Source: Tenacibaculum sp. M341
Lineage (GTDB): Bacteria > Bacteroidota > Bacteroidia > Flavobacteriales > Flavobacteriaceae
Assembly (NCBI RefSeq): GCF_004337695.1
Contig: NZ_SJXJ01000004.1
Span: 124,001 to 188,000 of the forward strand
Direction of reading: 5' to 3'
DNA: 64,000 nucleotides
How positions within the stretch are numbered: position 1 is the first letter of the stretch; each line of letters opens with the position of its first letter. The notes under the pieces are model-generated. The model made no database searches. It had not been told where the DNA came from and saw only the letters and a program-made list of their open reading frames with translations. The position numbers were made by a program, and so were the translations under genes. Shown here piece by piece: positions 37,801 to 46,045 of the stretch.

Positions 37801-38438
37801 TTATTTATTTGATCTTGAATTTTTTTAAATAACAATGCAAATGTAATATACATTGCATTGTTAGGCATATGGTTGTTTTTAGAAAAAATGGTTTTTTGTA
37901 AATATTCACGTGTGAAATTCTGAATATATACGATCATTTTTCTAAACGTATGTGTAACCTCGTCTACATCAAAATCAGAGTTATCAAAATTGCCATTGTC
38001 TTGGTTGTGTGCAATAACATTTTCTAATAATTGTTTTTTATGCTCAAGTACGTCTAATAGTACATTGCTAATTTTATCAGCAAGAATAGGCTCTTTAAAG
38101 TATAAAAGAGTATGGTACCAATGTTCTATTTTTCGATACCAGTTTAGTAAAACATTAATTTTTTCAGCAAGCGAATAACTATCAATACGAAGACTGTCAA
38201 TAGGTTCTTTTACAATACCAATAATAAAAATAACAGGATCTTGTTCAACTAAAGCTCTCCAATTTCCATCAATAACATTTTCGGTTGTAAAATAATTAAT
38301 TTGCTCTAAATATGATACAATATAAGCCAACAGATCATCAAATGAGCGATCGTCAATTTGAAAATCTGGGTTTAATAACGTGGTGTTTATTCGTTGTCTT
38401 TGTATGGTTCCTTTCCGTCTTTCCATCATTCTATGCAC
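34833..38438 (-). CDS. eCIS baseplate wedge protein (Afp11-like, baseplate-J type)
   Basis: 1201 residues. The C-terminal third carries the strongest signature, LTIWDYERLVLSYFHDVRVV near residue 937, followed by PQAGKVTLLVLSS and a C-terminal tail containing Glu/Lys-rich low complexity and a Gly-Gly-free end. This is the large wedge component paired with Afp12. Several Met codons near the start (38438, 38429, 38426) leave the exact start open by a few residues. A 17-base gap separates it from the gp25-like gene. Confidence 0.88.
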   Translation of the reverse strand: MHRMMERRKGTIQRQRINTTLLNPDFQIDDRSFDDLLAYIVSYLEQINYFTTENVIDGNWRALVEQDPVIFIIGIVKEPIDSLRIDSYSLAEKINVLLNWYRKIEHWYHTLLYFKEPILADKISNVLLDVLEHKKQLLENVIAHNQDNGNFDNSDFDVDEVTHTFRKMIVYIQNFTREYLQKTIFSKNNHMPNNAMYITFALLFKKIQDQINKLGQRHLDFYYKDVLQQTPRKGIPTKTVVYFEVLPNSKEILIPENTELIAGKLFNRKKNVLFRTEKPLLTYPIRVNTLQTLYFNKSPFIKIGTNDATISNIVKNNLVLNEKVAKEIENYSIFGADENSIVDSELSENSLTDIGFMIGSKALFLEEGERNIQLTFNLQQESSEVTFWKLLKEMATNLNLPLDVVFNSVFEEAFIISYTTTKKWRTQKKYELSFNEEDNSFSLHFIIEKSTPPVAPLASEASKLPMVKILLDEYAPIYAYSFLKGLQLETIQIEVSVTGAKNLAVYNNIGKMPLTKPFNLFGTSPQIGNYLLIGKSELFKKELSELILNIEWDQVPMEYGGFETYYSAYTERFFNDSFRIDISALSNGYWFPREEERRTQLSLFKSNAAKTPEGYDTVLIDKNTKVIVDNLKKYQLTKNYKLQDPIAYDIHTNSGFFKFTFTTPKYGFGNDVYQKNYVEIATHNARNEDTLPLPNKPFIPKVKQLTLNYTASDTIYFNNTYDGSPEDIVGDYIHITPFGIEKIVNNSKVFKNSIVADFKGEGYLFLKLSKAIPSSTVSLFFDLNNRFPEHIHYNNNILIEYEVLDRWIPLPKKNIISDGTDQLTKSGIIEILLPHAYKDEEKGEFSLRFIAKKEAYKYPIINAIHPNAVVASCTSDDENIIGKQIAANSITKMAKKMPNLKKVIQPKNSYGGKLPTSSALFYTEVSERLRHKDRALTIWDYERLVLSYFHDVRVVKCTNLNALFKPQAGKVTLLVLSSKWRYDQHHYFNRNELDSIYDFIKSKANSFIKIKVQNPVIEWLLVTCIATFEAKDQGGYYLNALNKEINEYLCPVSQKDNNGLNNVVVPRMLKSHLENLPYIESIQKIDIEHIIKKGLDNFSAKIYEENNEIKPSKPWSMLVPKMKHNIYSSGILEDETIEEIETQNLQIGVDYIIAGDYEDEEEEKTVNKNEVVVVKEEKTPEKTTTALSLQKAKTILTFKTE

Positions 38439-38454
38439 TGCATAAACAATACAA

Positions 38455-38970
38455 TTACTTGTTGTTTTTTAATTTATTTAGCGCTACTAAGTCTGAAATA
38501 CTTGTAGGTCTTTTTGGTGTTTTCTTATATAATTCAGGTATATCAGTTCCTTCAATCTTATAATATGGAAATACTAAATTGAAACGGGTATTGGTTAGTG
38601 GTATTTTATAGTCGATATTGATTTTTATAATCCCATCTAAATACTGCGATTCATCTAAGTAAATTTTAATTACTTTAATTCTTGGCTCGTATCTAAGAAT
38701 AGCAGTTTTAATAGTTTCTACAATTACATGCGATCTTGAATTAGAAATAGACTCAAATAAATAAGTGTAAATATCACAACCATATCTCGGATTCATAATA
38801 CGTTCACCTAGCTTTGTATTTAATAAAATGTGTAACGATTGTTGTATATCCATTTCATTAGAAACCATTTCAATACCTAAAGAACTTTCTTTATGAAAAG
38901 TAGGAGGAAAGCTCCAACCAGTTCCTAAGAATAAATTATGATTACGTATGTCTTGTTTTTTTATTTTCAT
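38455..38970 (-). CDS. eCIS gp25-like baseplate protein (Afp9-like)
   Basis: 171 residues. The central region is a gp25 domain: MDIQQSLHILLNTKLGERIM, NPRYGCDIYTYLFE, then ETIKTAILRYEPRIKV. gp25 proteins nucleate the sheath on the baseplate and are conserved in phages, T6SS and eCIS. It carries a ~30-residue tail after the domain (TPKRPTSISDLVALNKL). Three bases downstream of the spike gene stop. Confidence 0.93.
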   Translation of the reverse strand: MKIKKQDIRNHNLFLGTGWSFPPTFHKESSLGIEMVSNEMDIQQSLHILLNTKLGERIMNPRYGCDIYTYLFESISNSRSHVIVETIKTAILRYEPRIKVIKIYLDESQYLDGIIKINIDYKIPLTNTRFNLVFPYYKIEGTDIPELYKKTPKRPTSISDLVALNKLKNNK

Positions 38971-38973
38971 ATC

Positions 38974-40776
38974 TTAATTAAGATTTACTGAACTACCACT
39001 AACACTAGTCGTTCCACTACTGCTGAATGTAGCTCCACTATTACCATTAATGGTTACCGAGTCATTTGCTGATCCCGAAATTGATCCTGAATTTGTGGTA
39101 AGGCTAATATCATCACTAGTAGCAGTCATTGATATACCAGATGCTTCTATGGTTAATGCATCAGCCGCTTTTATTGTCATGGCAGATTGGCTTTCTATGG
39201 TAATACCATCTCCATTCATTTGTATTTGATTGCTATTTTGATCAGTAATTGTAATGCCTTCATTTTGTTCACTTAAAACAATTGTATTTCCTTGTGGTGT
39301 AAGAAATGTCATTACAACATTTTCGTCATCAAATTGCATTTGTAACTGACTTCTGGTAATAAGTCCTTTTAAGTTGTTATCACTATCAGCAGGAATTAAC
39401 GTGTCAGCAGGAGGTAAAGCACTACTGTACATGCTTCCTAAAACAACAGGATAAGCAGGATTACCATCTATAAAACCGAGTATTACCTCATCATTTACTT
39501 CAGGATAAAAGAAAGCACCAAAACTATTGCTCGCATAAAAAGAAGCCAAACGCGCCCATACAAATTCCGTAGTGTCATTTAGCATTGGAATTTCTACTTG
39601 TACTCTGTACTCTCCGCCATCTTCATCATATACATCTTGTACAATACCAACTTGTAGTCCTTTTACATCAATTAAAGTGTCTTTTATATTGGGTTCAGAT
39701 GGAGAATTTTTTACTTTTTCGTTATGAAATTCTGGCATCATACCAATTTCAACTTCAGTAGTCCATTTTCCGCCAGTTAAACTGTGTGCTACTTTTGATA
39801 CATAGGCATCACCATCAAAAAGTTCGCCTAAGCCTGTTAATGAGATCAGTGTGTTTGGTTTTACCTCTGCCGATCCTGGGAATTTAATACTTCCTCTATA
39901 TTTAGACATTCGTAAACGCAGTAGCATAGCGTCTGAAAGTTCTTGTGTTTCATCTTGAGTTAACGGAACCGATGTATACAGTGTTTCATCTGCGTCGGTT
40001 ACGGCTTCTAGGTCTGATTCGTCTGCATCTCCTTGTTCATTAGTACTTGGTTCGCTGGCTTCTGAACTTACAGAATCTTGCTCAGAAGGAGTCCATGAGT
40101 TATAGTTAACAGAGTTTAATTGGTCTACAGACTCTAGTTCAATATCCATTTCCATGATATCTCTACCATATTCTAGTTCTAAAACGGCTTCGCTATCTAC
40201 AGAAATAGCACTCACAACTAAAGTACCGTTATCGGTTACTACAGCCATTCCGTTTCGTTGTGCTCTGCTGACAATAAAATCCCAGTCAGAGGCTTGATAT
40301 TGTATAATTTTTTCTTTGGTTACTGTTGTGTCAGTAACATCAGTATCTAATCCTAAATTATCAGCAATTTGATTAATAGCATCGCTATCTAATGAGTCAG
40401 ATAACACTACTTGACTTTTACTTTTTACAGCTTTTACAATACTATCTTTACAAGTAATTTGAAAAGTAGTACCAGAATCATCTATTTTAACAGATTGTTT
40501 AGTTACTTCACCAGAAAAAATAGTAACAGTACTAGTAGCATATCCTAATGATATTTCAATAGCATTTCCTGTTTTAAAAGTATCAGCATCTGCAATTTCA
40601 AACATTTGAGTAGATGGATTTCCATCTCTTATAGTAATGCTTGCTTGTGCAATGGTATCTATTTCTTGTGTAATGTTTACATTCATTACACCATAGGTGT
40701 CCGGAATTGCATCACCTTCTGAGGTAATGGTAAATGATACTAAATTATTGCCACTAATAATGGGTGAACTTGCCAT
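38974..40776 (-). CDS. eCIS VgrG-like central spike (Afp8-like)
   Basis: 600 residues. N-terminal gp27-like domains (to about residue 345), an OB-fold near 370-450 (GEYRVQVEIPML, FVWARLASFYASN, FFYPEVNDEVILGFIDGNP), then a Ser/Thr/Asn-rich beta-helix (QNSNQIQMNGDGITIESQSA) ending SVSGSSVNLN. It forms the trimeric spike capped by the PAAR-like tip. Residues ~230-265 are an acidic Ser/Glu-rich insertion (SVSSEASEPSTNEQGDADES), probably a flexible surface loop. No C-terminal toxin extension is present. Confidence 0.93.
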   Translation of the reverse strand: MASSPIISGNNLVSFTITSEGDAIPDTYGVMNVNITQEIDTIAQASITIRDGNPSTQMFEIADADTFKTGNAIEISLGYATSTVTIFSGEVTKQSVKIDDSGTTFQITCKDSIVKAVKSKSQVVLSDSLDSDAINQIADNLGLDTDVTDTTVTKEKIIQYQASDWDFIVSRAQRNGMAVVTDNGTLVVSAISVDSEAVLELEYGRDIMEMDIELESVDQLNSVNYNSWTPSEQDSVSSEASEPSTNEQGDADESDLEAVTDADETLYTSVPLTQDETQELSDAMLLRLRMSKYRGSIKFPGSAEVKPNTLISLTGLGELFDGDAYVSKVAHSLTGGKWTTEVEIGMMPEFHNEKVKNSPSEPNIKDTLIDVKGLQVGIVQDVYDEDGGEYRVQVEIPMLNDTTEFVWARLASFYASNSFGAFFYPEVNDEVILGFIDGNPAYPVVLGSMYSSALPPADTLIPADSDNNLKGLITRSQLQMQFDDENVVMTFLTPQGNTIVLSEQNEGITITDQNSNQIQMNGDGITIESQSAMTIKAADALTIEASGISMTATSDDISLTTNSGSISGSANDSVTINGNSGATFSSSGTTSVSGSSVNLN

Positions 40777-40785
40777 AATTCATTG

Positions 40786-41466
40786 TTACTTTAAAGGTGG
40801 TAAATATAGTTTTGTTCCTGGTTCTAAATTTCTAAAGTTTAAAATATTGTTATAGCTAGCTACATCAGTATAATAACTACTGTCTCCATAAATTTGATAA
40901 CAAATTAAAGGCAACGTATCTCCTTCTTTAATTTCTATAAAGTGTGTTAAGTCTGGTGACTGATTATCTGCTTCGGCAGCAATATCATCTGCAGAAATAG
41001 CGCCTTCAAAAGCAACACTTAATTTTGCTCTTAATGGTGTTCCGTCACTTTGAAATAAGGTGTACGATATGTTTAAAGAAGTAAGTTTACATTTAAAAAC
41101 TAATGTACCCCAAGATAGAATTAAGTAGTTAGGTTCGTGTATACTTCCGTTATACGTAAAACAAGTACTTTTAAAAGTGTCAACTTGGTCAGAAACAGAA
41201 GTTGATGATGATAATAAACTACTAATACTACTGGTACTAATAGCACCTGTTGCGTCAAAATAAATATCAAATGACACTTTTTCTGGAGGTGTACCTTTAT
41301 ACCAAACTGAAGTTCCTGGAGAACCTACAGGTTGAAATTTATTGTACTCAATAGTATGCTCATGCGTATAGGAAGCAGGATTTATTTGTACAGTACAGCT
41401 ATCTCCTGTTTCGCTAGAATATTCATTGTCTGAATACGCAGTTATGGTCATTAAATCTTTTGACAT
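40786..41466 (-). CDS. eCIS LysM-containing tube-baseplate protein (Afp7-like)
   Basis: 226 residues. The N-terminal part (YTHEHTIEYNKFQPVGSPG, then PEKVSFDIYFDATGAI) is the Afp7/gp53-type domain that links the tube to the spike. The C-terminus is a LysM-like module (IEIKEGDTLPLICYQIYGDS, LEPGTKLYLPP). Start overlaps the stop of the preceding mini-gene (TAATG). Confidence 0.9.
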   Translation of the reverse strand: MSKDLMTITAYSDNEYSSETGDSCTVQINPASYTHEHTIEYNKFQPVGSPGTSVWYKGTPPEKVSFDIYFDATGAISTSSISSLLSSSTSVSDQVDTFKSTCFTYNGSIHEPNYLILSWGTLVFKCKLTSLNISYTLFQSDGTPLRAKLSVAFEGAISADDIAAEADNQSPDLTHFIEIKEGDTLPLICYQIYGDSSYYTDVASYNNILNFRNLEPGTKLYLPPLK

Positions 41467-41624
41467 TAACGTTCTTTAAGTTTTTGTAACTGTCTTTTAA
41501 CTTCTTTTTCGCAAAGGTTTGCCAAGGTTTCTTTTATTTGACTCATGTCTAAAGTCTCTTGTTTAGATGCTATGGTTTCCTCTACTTTTACCTTTATAAC
41601 TAACTCTCTTATTTCTATGGGCAT
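41466..41624 (-). CDS. DUF5908 mini-protein of the eCIS operon (Afp6 position)
   Basis: 52 residues. The product begins MPIEIRELVIKVKVEET, the hallmark start of DUF5908 proteins found in bacteroidotal eCIS operons, and ends KRQLQKLKER after an amphipathic helix. It fills the gap between the second tube gene (2-base spacing) and the LysM gene (1-base overlap). Its length is below common gene-calling cut-offs. The biochemical role is not known; the position matches Afp6. Confidence 0.87.
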   Translation of the reverse strand: MPIEIRELVIKVKVEETIASKQETLDMSQIKETLANLCEKEVKRQLQKLKER

Positions 41625-41626
41625 AA

Positions 41627-42073
41627 TTAAATTACTAATGAATAATCGTATGCTAATTCTAAAGATTCTATCAGAATTTCATTATTCATAGAGTTTAAAG
41701 GAGAAAACTCCCACTTTACAGGCCAAGCATTTACAAAACTCCAGTTTTTTATAGGAAAACTATCTTCATCTAACAAACTTAAAATAACGGTTTGCGTAAT
41801 AATACTAGAAGATAAGCCGCCTCCAATGGTAGCTTCACACCACAATGATAGTGCTGATATACTTGATGTTACTCCACGTTTTAATACTAAATTCTGATAT
41901 TTTGCTCCAGTAGGAACCCGGTGTTTAAACCGGTTTTCCCCACCTTCTGCAATTTCTTCAATACCCATTTCCATAGACATACCTGACACTTCTTTGAAAG
42001 AGGTGTCAAATAAGCCTAATTCTAATGGAAATGTAAGTCTAAAATAAAAACTTGGTAATGGGTAATCACTCAT
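41627..42073 (-). CDS. eCIS inner tube protein (Afp5-like)
   Basis: 148 residues of the phage-tail-tube family: PSFYFRLTFPLELGLFDTSF, KEVSGMSMEMG, then LVLKRGV and KNWSFVNAWPVKWEFSPLNS. Related to the neighbouring tube gene but divergent. In Afp-type particles such paralogs initiate the tube at the baseplate, which I infer here. Confidence 0.92.
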   Translation of the reverse strand: MSDYPLPSFYFRLTFPLELGLFDTSFKEVSGMSMEMGIEEIAEGGENRFKHRVPTGAKYQNLVLKRGVTSSISALSLWCEATIGGGLSSSIITQTVILSLLDEDSFPIKNWSFVNAWPVKWEFSPLNSMNNEILIESLELAYDYSLVI

Positions 42074-42078
42074 AAATA

Positions 42079-42540
42079 TTAACTATTAGCAATAGTTAAG
42101 CCTTCATGAGCAAGTTCTAATGTTTCAATGGCTACTTCGTTAGCATCCGATTTTAAATCGGTAGCAGTAATTTTAGTAGGCCATGCATTTGTTAATGTCC
42201 ATGTCATTGTTGGAGAACCTGATTCGTCTAATAATTTGATAACTACTGTTTCTCTTTTAATAGTATTCATTTTAATAGCATCGTACCATTTCCAGAAGTT
42301 ATTGTCTTTCACAAATACTCCTTTTTTAAGAGTAACATTACTAAATTTAGCTAAACCAGGCATTTTAATAGTACTAAATGTCTTACTATCTCCATGTCTG
42401 TATTCAACTGCTTGTGTTTCTGTATCTAAACCAGATACTTCTTGAAAAGAGGCCGTATTATCTTGTGAACCTAAGCTTACAGTAAAATAAAACTTAGTTA
42501 ACGGCCAAATTGATCCTTGTGCTGATCCGTCATCTGCCAT
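42079..42540 (-). CDS. eCIS major inner tube protein (Afp1-like)
   Basis: 153 residues. WPLTKFYFTVSLGSQDNTAS, FQEVSGLDTETQAVEYRHGD, VTLKKGVFVKDNNFWKWYD and WTLTNAWPTKITATDLK are tube-family signatures. Probably the major tube subunit because it is closest to the sheath gene, which lies 200 bases upstream across a repeat-like spacer. Confidence 0.93.
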   Translation of the reverse strand: MADDGSAQGSIWPLTKFYFTVSLGSQDNTASFQEVSGLDTETQAVEYRHGDSKTFSTIKMPGLAKFSNVTLKKGVFVKDNNFWKWYDAIKMNTIKRETVVIKLLDESGSPTMTWTLTNAWPTKITATDLKSDANEVAIETLELAHEGLTIANS

Positions 42541-42742
42541 AATATGATGTTTTTAATTTTTTGGTTAAATGTTTTTTAGCTAGAAGTTATGAGTTGGTAG
42601 CCAGAAGTTTTTTAATTTCTTCGAGCTTCTAATCTTAGGCTTCAAGCTTATGTTTTTTAAGTTGAAATTTAGAAGATGATAATCGTTAGCTGAAAGCGTT
42701 TGAATTACTCCTCGTTTCTGACTTCAAACTTCAAGTTTCAAT
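42541..42742 (-). repeat. Degenerate short repeats between sheath and tube genes
   Basis: This is the only sizeable gap inside the eCIS operon. Read on the minus strand it holds several imperfect copies of words such as GAAACTTGAAG, GTTTGAAGTC, GCTTGAAGCCT, TTAGAAGCTCGAAG and AACTTCTAGC. Copies in both orientations could fold into hairpins between the sheath and tube coding regions. Confidence 0.5.
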
Positions 42743-44404
42743 CTACTTTTGCATTTCTTGTTGGAATGTAATTTCGATAAATTCAGCAGGATGAGATACT
42801 GCAACTTTTACAGCGACAATCATTCGTCCGTTTAAAATATCGTCCGGAGTCATAGTGCTTCCTAACCCTACAGTTACAGTAAAAGCATCTGCAGGTTTTG
42901 GTCCTACTAATCCACCTTGATTCCATAATCCTAATAAGAAATTAGTGATCATACTTTTTACAGAAACCCAAGTTTTTGCATCATTAGGAGCAAATACATA
43001 TGCGCTTGCTGCTTCTTTTACAGACTGCTCAATGTAAATTAAGGTTCTTCTTACGTTAATATATCTCCAGTCGTTAGAGTTACCGTCTAAAGTTCTAGCA
43101 CCCCAAACAAGTACTCCTTTTCCTGGGAAAGATCTAATGGCACAAACAGACTTTCCATCTAAAGGCATGTTTAAATCCTCTTGTCCCTTTAAATCAATTT
43201 TAATAGCTGGAGAAACAACACCTTGTACACCTACATTAGCAGGAGCTACCCAAACACCTTCGTTATTATCTACAACTGTATAAATACCAGCCATTGCAGC
43301 ACTAGGAGTCATTAAGTTTAATTTCTCTAACATGTGCTTTAATAATAACTTATAAGTAGCACTTAAATTTTTAAGTACTGAATCTGCTTTATCAGGAGTA
43401 ATTCCATCTGCAGCTGGCTTAGCAGCAAATAAAGCTGTAATGTATTTTGTAATAGGGTTTGGAACGCTATTTTTTGTTTTTGGATCAATTACATTAGGAA
43501 ACTCAGCATTCAACATTGATTTTACAGTATTGTAACTTGCAGAAGCAATGTTTTTGTAAGAGATGTCTGTTAATTGATTTACAGTAGTGTGTAACCAAGG
43601 ATAGTAAGCAGCTGCATAACTATTAAATTTAGGTAATGTAGGCTCAACAGCATTTCTAAATGCTTCAACACTTGTAGTACCAACTAAAGGTTCTTGGTAT
43701 CCACCAGGAATGTCTAAAAGAGCAACTCTTGTAGTTAATTCTCCACAGTGATTAATTAACTCTCCTTGTAATGTGTAACATAAAGCATATTTTTTAGCCA
43801 TATCTGTTTCTGTAGGATCCATTAATTCTACAGCATCAGGAATTACAATCATTGTTGGTTCAGATTCTTTTTCTAATACTGTTAAAGCATTTGTAAAAGG
43901 ATCAGTAGAAGTTAAACCAGTTGAAGAGTAATCATATCCTCCTGTTGATACAACATAACAAGTTCCTCCACCATTTTCGTAGAAAAATTTGATAGCGCTG
44001 TACAATCTATAATTTACAGTACTAGTAGCTAAACTTACTCCTGTATCTCCAAGATGGAAGTCTGCAGGTGCTGGTGTAGCTGTTGCTGAAGTGTCAGCAG
44101 CTTTTGTATCTCCAGATTTTTTCTTAGGATCAGCTGATGCTGGCTTTGGAGCAGGTGTTGCTGCAGTTGATGATTGAGTTACGGTAAACTGAATTTGTGG
44201 AGGTTTACTTCCAAAAATAGCGTTGAATTCTGCTAATGAAGTAATTCTAACAGGTTTGTTTACCAGGTTTTTACCGTTGTAACTAGTCTGTCCTGTGTAT
44301 CCAATAAATGCAGGAATTGCAGTAGGTACTGGTACAACAGCGTTACCAAAAGCGTCTAATTCTTGAATATAAACGCCGGGTGTTTTCATTTCTGTTACTG
44401 ACAT
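42743..44404 (-). CDS. eCIS contractile sheath protein (Afp2/3/4-like)
   Basis: 553 residues, the only sheath gene in the locus. N-terminal MKTPGVYIQELDAFGNAV and C-terminal DGNSNDWRYINVRRTLIYIE, SVKEAASAYVFAPND, SMITNFLLGLWNQGGLVG and AEFIEITFQQEMQK are sheath signatures. Residues ~77-114 form an Ala/Pro/Lys/Thr-rich insert (ATPAPKPASADPKKKSGD) that probably loops out on the particle surface. The sheath contracts to drive the tube through a target membrane. Confidence 0.95.
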   Translation of the reverse strand: MSVTEMKTPGVYIQELDAFGNAVVPVPTAIPAFIGYTGQTSYNGKNLVNKPVRITSLAEFNAIFGSKPPQIQFTVTQSSTAATPAPKPASADPKKKSGDTKAADTSATATPAPADFHLGDTGVSLATSTVNYRLYSAIKFFYENGGGTCYVVSTGGYDYSSTGLTSTDPFTNALTVLEKESEPTMIVIPDAVELMDPTETDMAKKYALCYTLQGELINHCGELTTRVALLDIPGGYQEPLVGTTSVEAFRNAVEPTLPKFNSYAAAYYPWLHTTVNQLTDISYKNIASASYNTVKSMLNAEFPNVIDPKTKNSVPNPITKYITALFAAKPAADGITPDKADSVLKNLSATYKLLLKHMLEKLNLMTPSAAMAGIYTVVDNNEGVWVAPANVGVQGVVSPAIKIDLKGQEDLNMPLDGKSVCAIRSFPGKGVLVWGARTLDGNSNDWRYINVRRTLIYIEQSVKEAASAYVFAPNDAKTWVSVKSMITNFLLGLWNQGGLVGPKPADAFTVTVGLGSTMTPDDILNGRMIVAVKVAVSHPAEFIEITFQQEMQK

Positions 44405-44425
44405 TTAGTTAGTATTTAAAAAAGG

Positions 44426-45454
44426 TTAAACATAAATTGTTGTTTGAGAATAGTATACATTCTCATTATTTACTTGTTTGGTTATGAGTGATGTTGCAGA
44501 AGGAACAGGCATTGGAATGTCTAGTTCTGTAACAACATCTGAAAATTGATTTGCATACTGAATTTTTAATACAGAATGCTCTTTAGCTTTTTGATACAAG
44601 GGAATGGCATTGGTTGTGGTAAATACATTCGATGCTTCTTCATTACCAAGTACTTTTTTCTGTTCTACATCACCGTACTTTTCATTATTAGCACTTTCAA
44701 TTTCCATATTTTTAATATCAATCTTTTTTTCCTTCGGAATAATGACAACATATTCTCTAAAAGTGGCTCTAGCATCAAAATGTAACTGCACAATAGGCAA
44801 TGCGTTTTCTCTTAAAGATTCTACAGCATTCCTCATATTTATATGTAAAATACCATAACAGTTTGTTGATAATCTTTCTGAGGTTCCGAAGAAAGTATTT
44901 ACTAATTCGTTATCTATCCATAATTCATATACACCAGTTCCGTGTACTTGTATATTAATAAAAGCAGTTGATTGTTTTTCTGGTGATATTTGATTAAAAA
45001 TCTCTTCACCATTATTTTTAATTATTATTGAAACACTCTTTTCTTTTGGTACTGGAACTGAAAATCGTAGTGTTCCAACAGTTAAAGTATTTTTTACGGT
45101 AATAATTGGTTGATCAGCAAAACGATTGACTACTTTTTCATTAGTAGCGTAAAGGATTGTATTTGCTTTTTTGGGCAAGGTTACATCTGTATAATTATCA
45201 AAAGTTGCATCTGTATTAATCAATTGAAAAAATAGATCATCTGCATATGCTAATTCATCCCATATTTTTTTTGAAGGAGCTACTTCTGCATAGGCTAAAA
45301 ATTGATTTTTTAATTTTTGAAATCTTATTCCGTAATTCTTTAAAGTACGTTGTGTTTGTTGCAAAGGAACTAAGTCAAAAACAGTACATTCTTTATTGTT
45401 AAAATAAAGATGTTCTATTAAAAAAGTAAACCAATGTATGTGTTCTTTATGCAT
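44426..45454 (-). CDS. eCIS-locus protein of unknown family; possible cap adaptor
   Basis: 342 residues. No family recognised. The N-terminal ~110 residues are helical (HKEHIHWFTFLIEHLYFNNK); the middle and C-terminal parts look like beta-sandwich repeats (TVGTLRFSVPVPKEKSVSII, TGVYELWIDNELVNTFFGT, LHFDARATFREYVVIIPKEK). It is wedged between the Afp16-like terminator and the sheath with 6- and 21-base gaps, so it is almost surely part of the particle or its assembly. AlgoCIS has an extra cap-adaptor between tube terminator and sheath end, which fits the position but is only inference. Confidence 0.65.
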   Translation of the reverse strand: MHKEHIHWFTFLIEHLYFNNKECTVFDLVPLQQTQRTLKNYGIRFQKLKNQFLAYAEVAPSKKIWDELAYADDLFFQLINTDATFDNYTDVTLPKKANTILYATNEKVVNRFADQPIITVKNTLTVGTLRFSVPVPKEKSVSIIIKNNGEEIFNQISPEKQSTAFINIQVHGTGVYELWIDNELVNTFFGTSERLSTNCYGILHINMRNAVESLRENALPIVQLHFDARATFREYVVIIPKEKKIDIKNMEIESANNEKYGDVEQKKVLGNEEASNVFTTTNAIPLYQKAKEHSVLKIQYANQFSDVVTELDIPMPVPSATSLITKQVNNENVYYSQTTIYV

Positions 45455-45460
45455 ACTTAA

Positions 45461-46039
45461 TTATTGTTTTTGAGCATTTGTATTTAAACTTCCAACTCCT
45501 GCTACTCGCTCTCTTGCTTGTCCTTTTTGAATTGTTACCATACGTATTTTATATACCATTGACGGAACATATTTAGCGCCTATTCCACTCCATACATGAC
45601 TTAGTTCTTGCACAGGAACATTATAAATTTCAAATGTGAGTCTTTTTATGCTTGGATCTAATTCAGGATGTGTTTCTGGTTTAAAAACTCTAGAAGCTTG
45701 AAACACACCAATTACAGTTGAAAGCATTTTTAAAGCCTCCATATAATTTTCAGAATTGTAATTAGAGGAGATTAATAAATATAGATTTAAATGTACACTC
45801 GGGTTTACCCTGTTAAAAGCACTACTTCCAGAACTCACATATTCTTCTCTGTTTTTTACAGTTTTTTCTTGTTCGAGATTTATAACTGATAAAATGACTT
45901 TGTTTTCAATATTTTTTGAAATACTACCATCTAAGTTTATCAAACTACTTACCGTAACTATATCATCAGCTAAGCCAAAAGTCATTTTTAACTCTTTGTT
46001 TAGTAAATCGCTTATAAATAGAAGTACTTTGTCTAACAT
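45461..46039 (-). CDS. eCIS tube/sheath terminator (Afp16/Pvc16-like, DUF4255)
   Basis: 192 residues. The DUF4255/Pvc16 N-terminal domain is visible: LLFISDLLNKELKMTFGLAD, NKVILSVINLEQEKTVKN, NPSVHLNLYLLISSNY, then FEIYNVPVQELSHVWSGIGA and PSMVYKIRMVTIQKGQ. Pvc16-type proteins cap the tube end and set particle length together with the tape measure. First clear structural gene of the operon. Confidence 0.9.
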   Translation of the reverse strand: MLDKVLLFISDLLNKELKMTFGLADDIVTVSSLINLDGSISKNIENKVILSVINLEQEKTVKNREEYVSSGSSAFNRVNPSVHLNLYLLISSNYNSENYMEALKMLSTVIGVFQASRVFKPETHPELDPSIKRLTFEIYNVPVQELSHVWSGIGAKYVPSMVYKIRMVTIQKGQARERVAGVGSLNTNAQKQ

Positions 46040-46045
46040 TATGCT

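Noticed and set aside
25324-46039. Prophage or classical type VI secretion interpretation of the tail-like genes
   Set aside because: No capsid, portal, terminase, integrase or lysis cassette of phage type, and no TssJLM membrane complex; the presence of AAA+ ATPase, Pvc16 and the tape-measure family fits eCIS.
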